From NCBI RefSeq assembly GCF_008806755.1, contig NZ_WAAU01000028.1, forward strand, positions 790 through 64,789: a stretch of DNA of 64,000 bases, read 5' to 3'. The notes under the pieces were generated by a model, which had not been told where the DNA came from, did no database searches, and worked only from the letters and a program-made list of their open reading frames with translations. The position numbers and the translations under genes were made by a program. Below are positions 35,242 through 45,109 of the stretch, in pieces. This DNA is from Tenacibaculum aiptasiae (lineage in GTDB: Bacteria; Bacteroidota; Bacteroidia; Flavobacteriales; Flavobacteriaceae). Each line of letters opens with the position of its first letter. The first letter of the stretch is position 1.

Positions 35242-35907
35242 ATGCAAATAAATAAATATATAGATCACACATTATTAAAAGCAGTAGCAACAAAAGAAGA
35301 TATTGTAAAGCTATGTGAGGAAGCCAAAGAATATGATTTTTGTGCAGTTTGTGTAAATGGTTCATATGTAACTTTAGCAAAAGAAGAATTGAAAGATTCT
35401 GCTATAAAAATAGCAGCAGTAATAGGTTTCCCATTAGGAGCTATGGATACAGAATCTAAAATTTTTGAAGCAAAAAAATGTATTGAAAAAGGAGCTTCAG
35501 AAATAGATATGGTTATCAATATAGGAAAATTAATAGATGGAGAAAATGAATATGTAGAGAATGAAATTAGATTGATAAAAGAAGCAATAGGAAAAAATAT
35601 TTTGAAGGTAATATTTGAAAATTGTTACCTAACAAAAGAACAAATAAAAATTGCCTCGCAATTAGCGGTAAATGCAGGAGCAGATTTTATTAAAACATCA
35701 ACAGGTTTTGGAACAGGAGGAGCAACCTTTGAAGATGTTAAAATAATGAAAGAAGTAGTTGGAGATAAGGCTCAAATAAAAGCAGCAGGTGGAGTAAGAG
35801 ATGCAGCTACTGCAGTTGAGTATATTGAAATGGGGGTAACTCGTTTAGGAACATCATCAGGAGTTTCTTTAGTAACAACAGGAATTTCAGACAAAAACAA
35901 ATATTAA
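35242..35907 (+). CDS. deoC: Deoxyribose-phosphate aldolase
   Basis: 221 residues, class I aldolase that splits deoxyribose 5-phosphate to glyceraldehyde 3-phosphate and acetaldehyde in nucleoside catabolism. The Schiff-base lysine is Lys151 in [10 protein letters not shown], the second active Lys is in IKAAGGVR, and the start IDHTLLKA is typical. One base separates it from deoD, so both act in the same salvage route: deoD frees the sugar phosphate that, after isomerisation by a phosphopentomutase not in this window, is the aldolase substrate. Confidence 0.97.
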   Translation: MQINKYIDHTLLKAVATKEDIVKLCEEAKEYDFCAVCVNGSYVTLAKEELKDSAIKIAAVIGFPLGAMDTESKIFEAKKCIEKGASEIDMVINIGKLIDGENEYVENEIRLIKEAIGKNILKVIFENCYLTKEQIKIASQLAVNAGADFIKTSTGFGTGGATFEDVKIMKEVVGDKAQIKAAGGVRDAATAVEYIEMGVTRLGTSSGVSLVTTGISDKNKY

Positions 35908-35908
35908 G

Positions 35909-36607
35909 ATGAGTGTACATATAGCGGCCGTAAAGGGAGAAGTAGCAGAAACGGTATTATTACCAGGAGATCCAATGAGAGCTAAATGGATTGCTGAAAC
36001 ATTTTTAGAAAATCCTGTTTGTTATAATGATGTAAGAGGAATGCTAGGATACACTGGAGAGTATAAAGGAAAGAGAGTTTCGGTACAAGGAACAGGAATG
36101 GGAATACCAAGTACATTAATCTATGCTCATGAATTGATTACCGAATATGGTGTGAAGAATTTAATCCGCGTAGGTTCGGCAGGTTCGTATCAAAAAGAAG
36201 TAGGTATTAGAGATATTGTAATAGCAATGGCAGCATCAACCAATTCTGGATTAAATACTATTCGATTTAATGGTGCTGATTATGCCCCAACTGCTAGTTT
36301 TGAATTATTTCAAAAAGCATTAAATACAGCTAATGAAAAAGGAATTGCTATAAAAGCAGGAAATATTTTAAGTTCAGATGAGTTTTATGCAGATGAATTT
36401 GAAAGCTATAAAAAGTGGGCAGACTACGGTGTTTTATGTGTAGAAATGGAAACAAATGGTTTGTATACAGTGGCAGCTAAACACAAAGTCAATGCATTGT
36501 CAATATTAACCATATCTGATAGTCTGGTTACAGGAGAAAGAACCACAGCTGATGAAAGAGAGCAAACGTTTAAAGAAATGATAGAAATCGCATTAGGAAC
36601 TTTATAA
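35909..36607 (+). CDS. deoD: Purine-nucleoside phosphorylase, DeoD type
   Basis: 232 residues, the size of hexameric DeoD. Typical segments: [57 protein letters not shown] and [11 protein letters not shown]. It cleaves purine (deoxy)nucleosides with phosphate. It follows deoC by one base, and its stop overlaps the hemN start (TAATG), so the three genes form one tightly coupled unit. Confidence 0.97.
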   Translation: MSVHIAAVKGEVAETVLLPGDPMRAKWIAETFLENPVCYNDVRGMLGYTGEYKGKRVSVQGTGMGIPSTLIYAHELITEYGVKNLIRVGSAGSYQKEVGIRDIVIAMAASTNSGLNTIRFNGADYAPTASFELFQKALNTANEKGIAIKAGNILSSDEFYADEFESYKKWADYGVLCVEMETNGLYTVAAKHKVNALSILTISDSLVTGERTTADEREQTFKEMIEIALGTL

Positions 36608-37971
36608 TGAAAAACTCACTAATTCAAAAATATAATATACCAGGTCCAAGATATACAAGTTATCCAACTGTACCTTATTGGGATGAAAATACTTTTTCAA
36701 AAGAAAAATGGATCGAAACTTTTAAGAAATCGTTTATAGAAAGTAATTCAACAGAAGGAATTAGTTTATACATTCATTTACCATTCTGTGAAAGTTTGTG
36801 TACGTTTTGTGCATGTCATAAACATATAACAAAACGCCATGAAGTTGAAGAACCATATATAGAAACCGTATTAAAAGAATGGAATTTATATGTTGATTTA
36901 GTTGATGAAGTTCCACTAGTAAAAGAAGTTCATTTAGGAGGAGGTACACCAACGTTTTTTTCGAAAGAACAATTAAAAAAGTTAATTGATGGAATCTTTT
37001 TAAAAGCAAAAAAACATCCTAATCACGAGTTTAGTTTTGAAGGACACCCGAACAATACAACCAAAGAACAGTTACAAACTTTATACGATGTAGGTTTTAC
37101 CAGAGTAAGTTTTGGGGTACAGGATTATAATTTAAAAGTTCAAGAAGCAATTCATAGAGTTCAACCTTTTGAAAATGTAGAAAGAGCACATCGATTAGCA
37201 AAAGAAATAGGATATACATCAATTAGCCACGATTTAGTTTTTGGACTTCCATTTCAAACAAAAGAAAATGTAATTCACACTATTAATAAAACAAAAGAAT
37301 TACAACCAGATAGAATCTCGTTTTATAGTTATGCACATGTACCTTGGGTAAAAGGAGTGGGTCAAAGAGGTTTTAATGAACAAGATTTGCCAAAGAATGA
37401 GGAAAAGCGAGAGTTATATGAAATAGGGAAGGAGTTATTTGCAGAGATGGGCTATATAGAAATAGGAATGGATCATTTTGCATTACGAACCGATAGTTTG
37501 TATAAAGCAACAGAAGAGAAAACATTGCATAGAAATTTTATGGGATATACCGCTAACAAAACTCAATTAATGATTGGATTAGGAATGTCGGCAATTTCAG
37601 ATTCATGGTATGGTTTTGCCCAAAATGTAAAAACGGTAAAGGAATATCAAAATGTCGTAAATGAAGGGGAGATTCCAGTTTTTCGAGGACACATTTTATC
37701 TAAAGAAGATTTAGTAATAAGAAAACATATTTTAAATATTATGTGCCATTTTTCTACTTCATGGGAAGAAGAAAATTTACAAATAGAAAACATAAATGAG
37801 CATTTAAATAAACTGGATGAAATGATTGAAGATAAGCTAGTTTTTATAGAGAATAAAAAACTAACAGTTCCTGAAGAAGCAAGGCCATATGTACGAAATA
37901 TTTGTATGGCATTTGATAAAAAATTACACAAAAAACAACCAAGAGCGAAACTGTTTTCTATGACTATTTAA
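36607..37971 (+). CDS. hemN: Oxygen-independent coproporphyrinogen III oxidase
   Basis: 454 residues. The radical-SAM motif with the extra cysteine typical of true HemN is seen at Cys61-x3-Cys65-x2-Cys68-x-Cys70 (CESLCTFCACHK), followed by VKEVHLGGGTPTFF and GVQDYNLKVQEAI. It converts coproporphyrinogen III to protoporphyrinogen IX without oxygen, for heme synthesis under low oxygen, which matches the nearby heme-rich cbb3 oxidase. Co-transcription with deoC-deoD gives no obvious link apart from anaerobic nucleoside use. It converges with the DUF3667 gene, overlapping by four bases. Confidence 0.95.
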   Translation: MKNSLIQKYNIPGPRYTSYPTVPYWDENTFSKEKWIETFKKSFIESNSTEGISLYIHLPFCESLCTFCACHKHITKRHEVEEPYIETVLKEWNLYVDLVDEVPLVKEVHLGGGTPTFFSKEQLKKLIDGIFLKAKKHPNHEFSFEGHPNNTTKEQLQTLYDVGFTRVSFGVQDYNLKVQEAIHRVQPFENVERAHRLAKEIGYTSISHDLVFGLPFQTKENVIHTINKTKELQPDRISFYSYAHVPWVKGVGQRGFNEQDLPKNEEKRELYEIGKELFAEMGYIEIGMDHFALRTDSLYKATEEKTLHRNFMGYTANKTQLMIGLGMSAISDSWYGFAQNVKTVKEYQNVVNEGEIPVFRGHILSKEDLVIRKHILNIMCHFSTSWEEENLQIENINEHLNKLDEMIEDKLVFIENKKLTVPEEARPYVRNICMAFDKKLHKKQPRAKLFSMTI

Positions 37972-38669
37972 CTGAAATAACCTAGTGTAAAAATAAGACC
38001 TATCATCATAAGAATAAATAGAAAAATGGTGAGAAATGATAAAATGGCAGCTTCCATTTTATCATTTTTATTTTTAAAGACAATATAAATATAAAGTATT
38101 AAAGCAACGTATATAAATGGGTCTAGAATAATAATAGGCATTCTAAAAAAGAAATGAGTTAATATTCCTATTAATGTTACTTGACCTAGAATAAAGGAGT
38201 TGATAGCTAGATGCTCAGAGTAATTATATTTTTTAAAGAGAATTCTGGTTAGAAAACTCAAAGGAATTAGAGCAAAAATCCAAAAATATTTAAAATATAT
38301 TCTAATAAATTTCCCTCCAAAATAACCTATTTTTTGAAGCCCTTCCTTATCAACATTTGTAATAGGACTTTTTTTAATAGGTACTTTCAGTAAAGCTTCA
38401 ATGATTAAATATATAGTTATAGAAAAAATTAAAAAGGAGATGGGATTTAAAATATTTTTTCTTTTTCCAAGAATATAATTTGTGATTATTTTTTTGGGGT
38501 TTGTAAAGAGCGATTTTACATTAAATAAAAAGCCTTTATCCATACCTATAATAGAGGATAAAGTATATTGGAACATAGAAGGAAATGTAATCCTTTTTAC
38601 ATTTTTCTTTTCTCCACAATGAGGGCAATAATTTTCCTCGTGTACATTATTACATGAAATACATTTCAT
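37968..38669 (-). CDS. DUF3667 zinc-ribbon membrane protein
   Basis: 233 residues: an N-terminal zinc ribbon (CISCNNVHEENYCPHCGEK, residues 3-21) with four cysteines, then the DUF3667 stretch (PSMFQYTLSSIIGMDKGFLFNVKSLFTNPKKII) and four to five membrane helices. Function is unknown; the family is common in Bacteroidetes. It is the only minus-strand gene within the respiration region and converges on hemN. Confidence 0.85.
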   Translation of the reverse strand: MKCISCNNVHEENYCPHCGEKKNVKRITFPSMFQYTLSSIIGMDKGFLFNVKSLFTNPKKIITNYILGKRKNILNPISFLIFSITIYLIIEALLKVPIKKSPITNVDKEGLQKIGYFGGKFIRIYFKYFWIFALIPLSFLTRILFKKYNYSEHLAINSFILGQVTLIGILTHFFFRMPIIILDPFIYVALILYIYIVFKNKNDKMEAAILSFLTIFLFILMMIGLIFTLGYFS

Positions 38670-38812
38670 TTATAATAAATATTTAATTCATAGCTTATTT
38701 TAATTAAGCACTTCCAAAAATAAATAAAATTGAAATAGTTACAAGTTTTAAAAAAAGAAGAGCTATTTATTTGAAAAAAAAGTAAATAAATCTCTAATAA
38801 AAGTTTGAAATA

Positions 38813-38855
38813 TGACAAATATCATGTTTTAAGAAAAGCTTCAAATCTACCTTTG
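38813..38855 (+). promoter_or_regulatory. Fnr-like box and -7 element before the cco operon
   Basis: TGAC-AAAT-ATCA (38813-38824) is followed by TACCTTTG (38848-38855), a perfect -7 box. The distance from box centre to the last base of the -7 element is 36.5 bases, as at ccoI. The stretch TATCAGGCAA downstream is shared with the ccoI leader. The rest of the gap 38670-38877 shows nothing else definite. Confidence 0.72.
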
Positions 38856-38877
38856 TACTATAATTATCAGGCAAGAT

Positions 38878-39039
38878 ATGAGCGTTATTTACTTACTACT
38901 TACACTAAGCATCTTAGTGGCAATTGTTTTTTTTATTGCATTTATCGTTTCGGTAAAAAAAGGGCAGTACGATGATTCGTATACGCCTTCTGTTCGTATG
39001 CTTTTCGATGATGAATTGGTAAAAGAAAACAAAAATTAA
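38878..39039 (+). CDS. ccoS: cbb3-type oxidase assembly protein CcoS
   Basis: 53 residues: MSVIYLLLTLSILVAIVFFI forms the single membrane helix, followed by the typical QYDD(S)YTPSVRMLFDDE tail of CcoS. It is needed for cofactor insertion into cbb3 oxidase. First gene of the cco operon, 33 bases before ccoNO. Confidence 0.93.
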   Translation: MSVIYLLLTLSILVAIVFFIAFIVSVKKGQYDDSYTPSVRMLFDDELVKENKN

Positions 39040-39072
39040 CAACTAACAATAGATATTAAATTTAGATAAATT

Positions 39073-41274
39073 ATGGAGATGCAACAATTTTATTACGATA
39101 ATAAAATCGTAAAAAAGTTCATTTACGCCACGCTACTCTGGGGGATTGTAGGTTTCTCGGTAGGATTGTTGCTGGCTTTTATGTTTTTATTCCCAAATAT
39201 TACTGATGGGATTTCATGGTTAAGTTTTGGTCGTTTACGTCCATTACATACCAATGCAGTAATTTTTGCCTTTGTAGGTAATGCAATATTTGCGGGAGTT
39301 TATTACTCATTACAACGATTGTTGAAAGCCCGTATGGCAAGTAACTTCCTGAGTAATTTTAACTTCTGGGGATGGCAATTAATTATTGTTGCAGCTGCTA
39401 TAACATTACCTTTAGGGTATACAACCTCAAAAGAGTATGCAGAATTAGAATGGCCTATTGATATTGCCATTGCTTTAGTATGGGTAGCTTTTGGAGCTAA
39501 CATGATTTGGACAATTTTACAAAGAAGACAACGTCATCTATATGTTGCTATTTGGTTTTACTTAGGAACATTTGTAACTGTAGCTGTACTACACATATTT
39601 AATAGTTTAGAGTTGCCAGTTAGCTTCTTAAAATCATATTCAGTTTATGCAGGAGTTCAAGATGCGTTAGTACAATGGTGGTACGGACATAATGCCGTAG
39701 CATTTTTCTTAACAACACCTTTCTTAGGTTTAATGTATTATTTTGTGCCTAAAGCTGCAAATCGACCAGTATATTCATATAGATTATCGATAGTACACTT
39801 TTGGTCTTTAATATTCATTTATATCTGGGCAGGACCACACCACTTATTATATACTTCGTTACCAGATTGGGCTCAAAATTTAGGAGTTGCGTTTTCAGTA
39901 ATGTTAATAGCACCATCTTGGGGAGGTATGATCAATGGATTATTAACGTTACGTGGAGCATGGGATAAGGTACGTACAGATCCAGTTTTAAAGTTTATGG
40001 TAGTAGCTATTACAGGATATGGTATGGCAACTTTTGAAGGACCAATGTTATCACTTAAAAACGTAAATGCAATTGCTCACTTCTCAGACTGGATTATTGC
40101 CCACGTTCACGTAGGAGCATTAGCATGGAATGGTTTCTTAACATTTGGTATGTTATATTGGTTAATACCAAGAATGTTTAAAACAAAATTATATTCTACA
40201 GCATTAGCAAACTTCCATTTCTGGATTGGTACTTTAGGTATTATTATGTATGCTTTACCAATGTATGTAGCAGGATTTGTTCAAGCATCTATGTGGAAAC
40301 AGTTTAATCCTGATGGAACTTTAACTTATGGTAACTTCTTAGAAACTGTAAATGAAATTATACCTATGTATTGGATGCGTGCTATTGGAGGTAGTATGTT
40401 TATCCTTGGTGCCATAGTAATGCTATACAATGTTGTAAAAACTGTAAAATCTGGAAGTAATGTAACAGATGAATTAGCAGAAGCACCAGCATTAACAAAA
40501 GTATCTAAGTACAGAACTAAAGGAGAAACATGGCATACTTGGTTAGAAAGAAAGCCAATCAAATTAACAATTTATGCTACGATAGCAATTTTAATAGGAG
40601 GTATTGTACAAATAGTACCAACGTTATTAGTAAAATCTAATATTCCAACAATTACTAGCGTAAAACCATATTCGCCATTAGAATTAGAAGGACGAGACAT
40701 CTATATCCGTGAAGGATGTGTAGGATGTCACTCACAAATGATTCGTCCATTCAGATCAGAAGTTGAGCGTTATGGAGAGTATGCAAAAGCAGGAGAATTT
40801 GTATATGATCATCCATTCTTATGGGGGTCAAAACGTACAGGACCAGATTTATTAAGAGTAGGAGGTAAATATTCTGATAGTTGGCACTTAAATCATATGT
40901 ATGATCCGCAAAGTACTTCACCAGGTTCTATCATGCCAGCTTATAAATGGCTAGTAAGAAATAAACTAGATAAGAGCAGTACTGAAGGAAAAATGAAAGC
41001 TATGGTTAGTTTAGGAGTTCCGTATACTGAAGAAGATATTGCGAATGCACAAGCAAGTATGGAAGCTCAAGGTGCTAAGATTCAAGAGAACTTACATCAA
41101 GATCCAGATTTTGCAAAGAATTATGCAGCAGATAAAAAATATGCGGCAGATAACGGGCAAACTTTCATAGAGATGAAAGACAGGGAGATTGTAGCCTTAA
41201 TAGCTTATTTACAGCGTTTAGGTACAGATATAAAGGTAAAAGATGTAGAAGATCAATTAAGTGCTAAAAACTAG
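39073..41274 (+). CDS. ccoNO: Fused cbb3 cytochrome c oxidase subunits I and II (CcoN-CcoO)
   Basis: 733 residues. Residues about 1-465 are CcoN, the heme-copper catalytic subunit with about twelve membrane helices and His ligands (for example [42 protein letters not shown]). Residues about 495-733 are CcoO, with one membrane helix and a c-type heme site Cys549-x-x-Cys552-His553 in [14 protein letters not shown]. The N-O fusion is characteristic of Bacteroidetes. The enzyme is a high-affinity terminal oxidase for low oxygen. Confidence 0.97.
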   Translation: MEMQQFYYDNKIVKKFIYATLLWGIVGFSVGLLLAFMFLFPNITDGISWLSFGRLRPLHTNAVIFAFVGNAIFAGVYYSLQRLLKARMASNFLSNFNFWGWQLIIVAAAITLPLGYTTSKEYAELEWPIDIAIALVWVAFGANMIWTILQRRQRHLYVAIWFYLGTFVTVAVLHIFNSLELPVSFLKSYSVYAGVQDALVQWWYGHNAVAFFLTTPFLGLMYYFVPKAANRPVYSYRLSIVHFWSLIFIYIWAGPHHLLYTSLPDWAQNLGVAFSVMLIAPSWGGMINGLLTLRGAWDKVRTDPVLKFMVVAITGYGMATFEGPMLSLKNVNAIAHFSDWIIAHVHVGALAWNGFLTFGMLYWLIPRMFKTKLYSTALANFHFWIGTLGIIMYALPMYVAGFVQASMWKQFNPDGTLTYGNFLETVNEIIPMYWMRAIGGSMFILGAIVMLYNVVKTVKSGSNVTDELAEAPALTKVSKYRTKGETWHTWLERKPIKLTIYATIAILIGGIVQIVPTLLVKSNIPTITSVKPYSPLELEGRDIYIREGCVGCHSQMIRPFRSEVERYGEYAKAGEFVYDHPFLWGSKRTGPDLLRVGGKYSDSWHLNHMYDPQSTSPGSIMPAYKWLVRNKLDKSSTEGKMKAMVSLGVPYTEEDIANAQASMEAQGAKIQENLHQDPDFAKNYAADKKYAADNGQTFIEMKDREIVALIAYLQRLGTDIKVKDVEDQLSAKN

Positions 41275-41279
41275 AAATT

Positions 41280-41447
41280 ATGTTGAAGTTCGTAAAAAAT
41301 CACATGGAGACTATTGCAGGTATTGAAATATATCCAATTATCTCGTTAACTATATTCTTTACATTTTTTGTAGTACTGTTTTGGTGGGTATATACAGCCA
41401 AGAAAGATTACATAAGTAAAGTGAGCAATTTACCGTTAAACGATTAA
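41280..41447 (+). CDS. ccoQ: cbb3 oxidase subunit CcoQ
   Basis: 55 residues with one membrane helix (about 19-39, PIISLTIFFTFFVVLFWWVY) followed by a short basic tail with KKDYI. Position between ccoNO and ccoP, size and topology fit CcoQ, the small stabilising subunit. It starts five bases after the ccoNO stop. Confidence 0.88.
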   Translation: MLKFVKNHMETIAGIEIYPIISLTIFFTFFVVLFWWVYTAKKDYISKVSNLPLND

Positions 41448-41458
41448 AATAAAAGAAG

Positions 41459-42376
41459 ATGAAAAAATATTTTCAATCAGCAGCATATATCACTTTTATA
41501 GGAATCACGCTTTTTGCATTGATGACAGCAATAAAGTCGTATGAAAATCCATTTAGCTTGTATGAAAATCCATTAGTATGGATAGCTATTGTAGCGTTGA
41601 TTTTAGTAATTCTAATGAAAGAATTAGTAAATATAGTTGCACAGCAAAAGGCAGAACAGCTCCAAATGGAAAAGGATGGAGTGAATCCAGAAGAAGTAGA
41701 TCATTGGGCTTGGGCTAAGAAGTTAATTAATAAATGGACAGAAGCCAAAGCAGTAGAAGAGGAAGAAGAAATAATTCTAGATCATAATTATGACGGAATT
41801 AAAGAGCTGGATAATAACTTACCGCCATGGTGGTTGTATATGTTCTATGCAACAATCATTTTCGGATGTGTATATTTAGTAAGATACCATATGTTAGGAG
41901 CAGATAATCAAGAGATGGAATATGCACAATCTGTTGAGCAAGCTAAAAGAGAGTTAGCAGCTTTTAGGTCAACTTCAAAAGAAGCAGTAATTGATGCAGA
42001 AACTGTAACAGTATTAACATCAGAAAGCGATTTAAATAGAGGTAAGGCTGTTTATAATTTAAACTGTGCTGCTTGTCACATTGCTGATGGTGGAGGTGGT
42101 ATAGGCCCTAATTTAACAGATGAATATTGGATTTTAGGTGGTGGAATTAAAAATGTTTTCAACACTATTACCAATGGAGGTAGAGATGGAAAAGGAATGG
42201 TTGCTTGGGGAAAAACATTAAAACCAAAAGACATTCAAAAGGTGGCTAGTTATATTTTGAAATTTCAAGGTACAACACCAGCAAAACCTAAAGCTCCTCA
42301 AGGAGAAAAATATGTAGAAGAAGGAACAACTGCTGAGGTAAAAGTAGAAGAACAAGCAAAAGACAGTATACAGTAA
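41459..42376 (+). CDS. ccoP: cbb3 oxidase subunit III (CcoP), single-heme form
   Basis: 305 residues. Two membrane helices (about 10-26 with a second at about 34-54) are followed by an acidic cytoplasmic linker, the conserved DHNYDGIKELDNNLPPWWLYMFY leading into a further helix, and one periplasmic cytochrome c domain with Cys203-Ala-Ala-Cys206-His207. Proteobacterial CcoP has two hemes; this one has one, as usual in Bacteroidetes. It passes electrons to CcoO/CcoN. Confidence 0.95.
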   Translation: MKKYFQSAAYITFIGITLFALMTAIKSYENPFSLYENPLVWIAIVALILVILMKELVNIVAQQKAEQLQMEKDGVNPEEVDHWAWAKKLINKWTEAKAVEEEEEIILDHNYDGIKELDNNLPPWWLYMFYATIIFGCVYLVRYHMLGADNQEMEYAQSVEQAKRELAAFRSTSKEAVIDAETVTVLTSESDLNRGKAVYNLNCAACHIADGGGGIGPNLTDEYWILGGGIKNVFNTITNGGRDGKGMVAWGKTLKPKDIQKVASYILKFQGTTPAKPKAPQGEKYVEEGTTAEVKVEEQAKDSIQ

Positions 42377-42418
42377 AATAATACTCTTAATAACAAATTT
42401 GGTTTTTAATTGGAGAAA

Positions 42419-43840
42419 ATGGAGACACCCAAGAACGAACAATTTAGAGATAGTATTGGTACCATCAACGAAGAAGGTAAGCGTTCTTGGGTATATCCTA
42501 AGAAACCAAGTGGTAGGTTTTATAAATACAGAACCTATGTGAGTTATTTTTTACTAGCATTTTTATTGCTTGCTCCATTTATAAAAATTAAAGGAAATCA
42601 GTTTTTACTATTTAATGTACTAGAGCGTAGGTTTAATATTTTCGGATTTCCATTTTGGCCACAAGACTTTCATTTGTTGGTGGTTTCAATGATAATTGGA
42701 GTTGTATTTATAATACTTTTTACAGTAGTTTTTGGACGTATTTTTTGTGGATGGATTTGTCCACAGACCATTTTCTTAGAAATGGTTTTTAGAAAAATAG
42801 AATATTGGATTGAAGGAGATAGAGGAAAACAAATACGTTTAGAAAAACAAGCATGGAATGCTGAAAAAATTAAAAAGAGAGTTTTAAAATGGTTCATCTT
42901 TTTTATTATCTCATTCATAATAGCAAATGTTTTTTTAGCTTATCTGATAGGAGGAGATACCGTTATAGATTATGTAACAGGCAACCCGTTTGATAATATT
43001 AGAACACTTATTTCGCTATTAATTTTTACAGGAGTATTCTACTTCATCTTTGCTTGGTTCAGAGAACAAGTGTGTATTATCGCTTGTCCATATGGTAGGT
43101 TACAAGGAGTTTTATTAGATAACAAAACTATTAATGTAGCGTATGATCATGTTCGAGGAGAAGGTGAGAAAGGAAGAGGGAAATTTAAGAAAAAAGAAGA
43201 TAGAGCAGCATCTGGAAAAGGAGATTGTATTGATTGTTTCCAATGTGTAAATGTATGTCCAACAGGAATTGATATCCGAAATGGAACACAGTTAGAGTGT
43301 GTAAACTGTACAGCTTGTATAGATGAATGTGATCACATGATGGAAAAAGTGGGGTTACCAAAAGGACTTATTCGTTATGCAAGTGAAGAGAATATAGTGA
43401 AGAAAGCTCCTTTTAAGTTTTCAGCAAGAATGAAAGGATATTCTGCAGTATTGGGAATTTTAATAGCGGTTTTAATAGGAATGTTGTTTTTAAGAAATGA
43501 TGTTGAAGCTACTATTTTAAGATTACCAGGACAGTTATATCAGCACAAAGAAAATGGAGTTATTAGTAACATTTACACATACAAAGTAATTAATAAAACA
43601 ACAAAACAGATTGATGATGTTAGTTATAAGTTACTATCTCATAAAGGGAAAATAGAAACAGTAACACATAAAAATTTTGAAGTTCCAAAGCAAGGATTAG
43701 CAGAGGGAACACTATTTATAGAGTTGCATCAATCTGAAATGAAAAAAGAAAAGGTAACACTAAAAATAGGAGTGTTTAGTGGTGATAAATTAATAGAAAC
43801 CACTAAAACAAATTTTTTAGGACCAAGAAGTTATAGATAA
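42419..43840 (+). CDS. ccoG: CcoG/RdxA-type iron-sulfur membrane protein
   Basis: 473 residues from the ATG at 42419 (a TTG at 42410 would add three residues). Membrane helices alternate with motifs FCGWICPQTIFLEM, CIIACPYGRLQG and a two-cluster ferredoxin segment CIDCFQCVNVCPTGID...CVNCTACIDECD. The C-terminal part is a FixG-type Ig-like domain (about 365-473). CcoG is a copper-handling reductase in cbb3 oxidase assembly. Lies between ccoP and ccoH. Confidence 0.95.
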   Translation: METPKNEQFRDSIGTINEEGKRSWVYPKKPSGRFYKYRTYVSYFLLAFLLLAPFIKIKGNQFLLFNVLERRFNIFGFPFWPQDFHLLVVSMIIGVVFIILFTVVFGRIFCGWICPQTIFLEMVFRKIEYWIEGDRGKQIRLEKQAWNAEKIKKRVLKWFIFFIISFIIANVFLAYLIGGDTVIDYVTGNPFDNIRTLISLLIFTGVFYFIFAWFREQVCIIACPYGRLQGVLLDNKTINVAYDHVRGEGEKGRGKFKKKEDRAASGKGDCIDCFQCVNVCPTGIDIRNGTQLECVNCTACIDECDHMMEKVGLPKGLIRYASEENIVKKAPFKFSARMKGYSAVLGILIAVLIGMLFLRNDVEATILRLPGQLYQHKENGVISNIYTYKVINKTTKQIDDVSYKLLSHKGKIETVTHKNFEVPKQGLAEGTLFIELHQSEMKKEKVTLKIGVFSGDKLIETTKTNFLGPRSYR

Positions 43841-43881
43841 TAATAACGTCATTGGGAACAATGACACTAAAAACAATAAAA

Positions 43882-44328
43882 ATGAAACTAAACTGGGGCA
43901 CGGGCATAGTAATCGCAATTATTGGATTTATAGGTTTTATCATGTATTTCGTAATAACTATGAGTACAGGGAAAAGTTATAATCACGATTTGGTATCTGA
44001 TAAATATTATCAAAAAGAATTAGCATATCAAAACAGTATAAATGCGACAAAAAATGCGAAAGCATTAAAAGAAAATGTAAGAGTTGAAAAGAAAAAAGAA
44101 GGATTAAAAATCTATTTTCCAACAGAATTTAATCCTAAGGATATAACAGGAAAAGTGTTCCTATATAGACCATCTAATAAGCAACTGGATTTTGAAATGC
44201 CTATTTCACTTTCCAATACATATTTGCTCGTGCCTGAGAAACGTTTGTTAGGTGGTCGCTGGAACATAACTGTTTCCTGGAACTACAAAAATAAAGATTA
44301 TTTATATCAGAAAGAACTAATTTACTAA
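43882..44328 (+). CDS. ccoH: FixH-family protein (CcoH)
   Basis: 148 residues from the ATG at 43882, chosen because MKLNWGTGIVIAIIGFIGFIMY is the usual FixH start; a start at 43861 would add seven residues. One membrane helix (about 6-28), the conserved KYYQKELAYQ motif and a C-terminal beta domain (RWNITVSWNYKNKDY). Assembly factor for the cbb3 oxidase. Its stop codon overlaps the start of the next gene by one base. Confidence 0.92.
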   Translation: MKLNWGTGIVIAIIGFIGFIMYFVITMSTGKSYNHDLVSDKYYQKELAYQNSINATKNAKALKENVRVEKKKEGLKIYFPTEFNPKDITGKVFLYRPSNKQLDFEMPISLSNTYLLVPEKRLLGGRWNITVSWNYKNKDYLYQKELIY

Positions 44329-45026
44329 TGCTTATTTCTGCAATCATATTAGGTTTATTGGGAAGCTTTCACTGCATAGGCATGTGTGGTCCAATTGCTT
44401 TTATGTTACCCGTAGATAGAACTAATAAAGTAAAACAGTTTTTTCAAATTACAAGTTATCATTTTGGAAGACTATTTACCTATAGCCTAATAGGTTTGTT
44501 GTTTGGTTTTTTGGGAAAAGGATTTTATTTCTTCGGCTTTCAACAACAACTTTCTATTGTTGTTGGTGTTGTAATGATTTTGATAATTTTACTTCCCAAA
44601 ACCTTCCAAAAATATAATTTTTCAAAACCAATAAGTAGATTGGTTATGAAAGTAAAATCGGCTTTAGGAAAAGAGCTTAAAAAAAAAGGGAATGATACTT
44701 TTTTTACCATAGGTTTTTTAAATGGATTTCTTCCATGCGGATTGGTTTATATGGCTGTTTTTGGAGCTTTAACTACTACAAATTCACTTTCTGGAAGCTT
44801 ATATATGTTTCTTTTTGGATTAGGAACTATACCTTTAATGACTACAATGGTATATATAGGGAATTTTGCCAACGTACTTGTTCGAAAAAGAATTCAACAA
44901 GCTATTCCTTACGTGGTTGTTTTTATTGGAGTGTTATTTGTTTTAAGAGGTTTAGGACTTGGAATACCTTATGTTTCTCCATTGCCTGTTAATGAAATAG
45001 TGTCATCTGTAAAAGGTTGTCATTAA
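44328..45026 (+). CDS. Sulfite exporter TauE/SafE-like membrane protein
   Basis: 232 residues with six membrane helices. GSFHCIGMCGPIAFMLP (about 10-26) and GFLNGFLPCGLVYMA (about 132-146) are the signature of the UreH/CcoI-associated DsbD-like branch of the TauE/SafE group; the conserved Cys/His may handle copper or redox. It is translationally linked with ccoH, so a role in cbb3 maturation is more likely than sulfite export. Last gene of the cco unit. Confidence 0.85.
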   Translation: MLISAIILGLLGSFHCIGMCGPIAFMLPVDRTNKVKQFFQITSYHFGRLFTYSLIGLLFGFLGKGFYFFGFQQQLSIVVGVVMILIILLPKTFQKYNFSKPISRLVMKVKSALGKELKKKGNDTFFTIGFLNGFLPCGLVYMAVFGALTTTNSLSGSLYMFLFGLGTIPLMTTMVYIGNFANVLVRKRIQQAIPYVVVFIGVLFVLRGLGLGIPYVSPLPVNEIVSSVKGCH

Positions 45027-45036
45027 AAGCTTCACA

Positions 45037-45079
45037 TGATAAAAATCATAATTTTCTTGGTGTATGTTTTGTAATTTAG
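45037..45079 (+). promoter_or_regulatory. Fnr-like box and -7 element before the universal stress protein gene
   Basis: TGAT-AAAA-ATCA (45037-45048) is the most symmetric of the three boxes. TAATTTAG (45072-45079), one mismatch from TAnnTTTG, ends 36.5 bases after the box centre, as at the other two sites. A second possible -7 box, TATGTTTTG, lies at 45063. Confidence 0.65.
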
Positions 45080-45109
45080 ATATGAAGTTAAACCTTAAAT
45101 ATCTTACTT

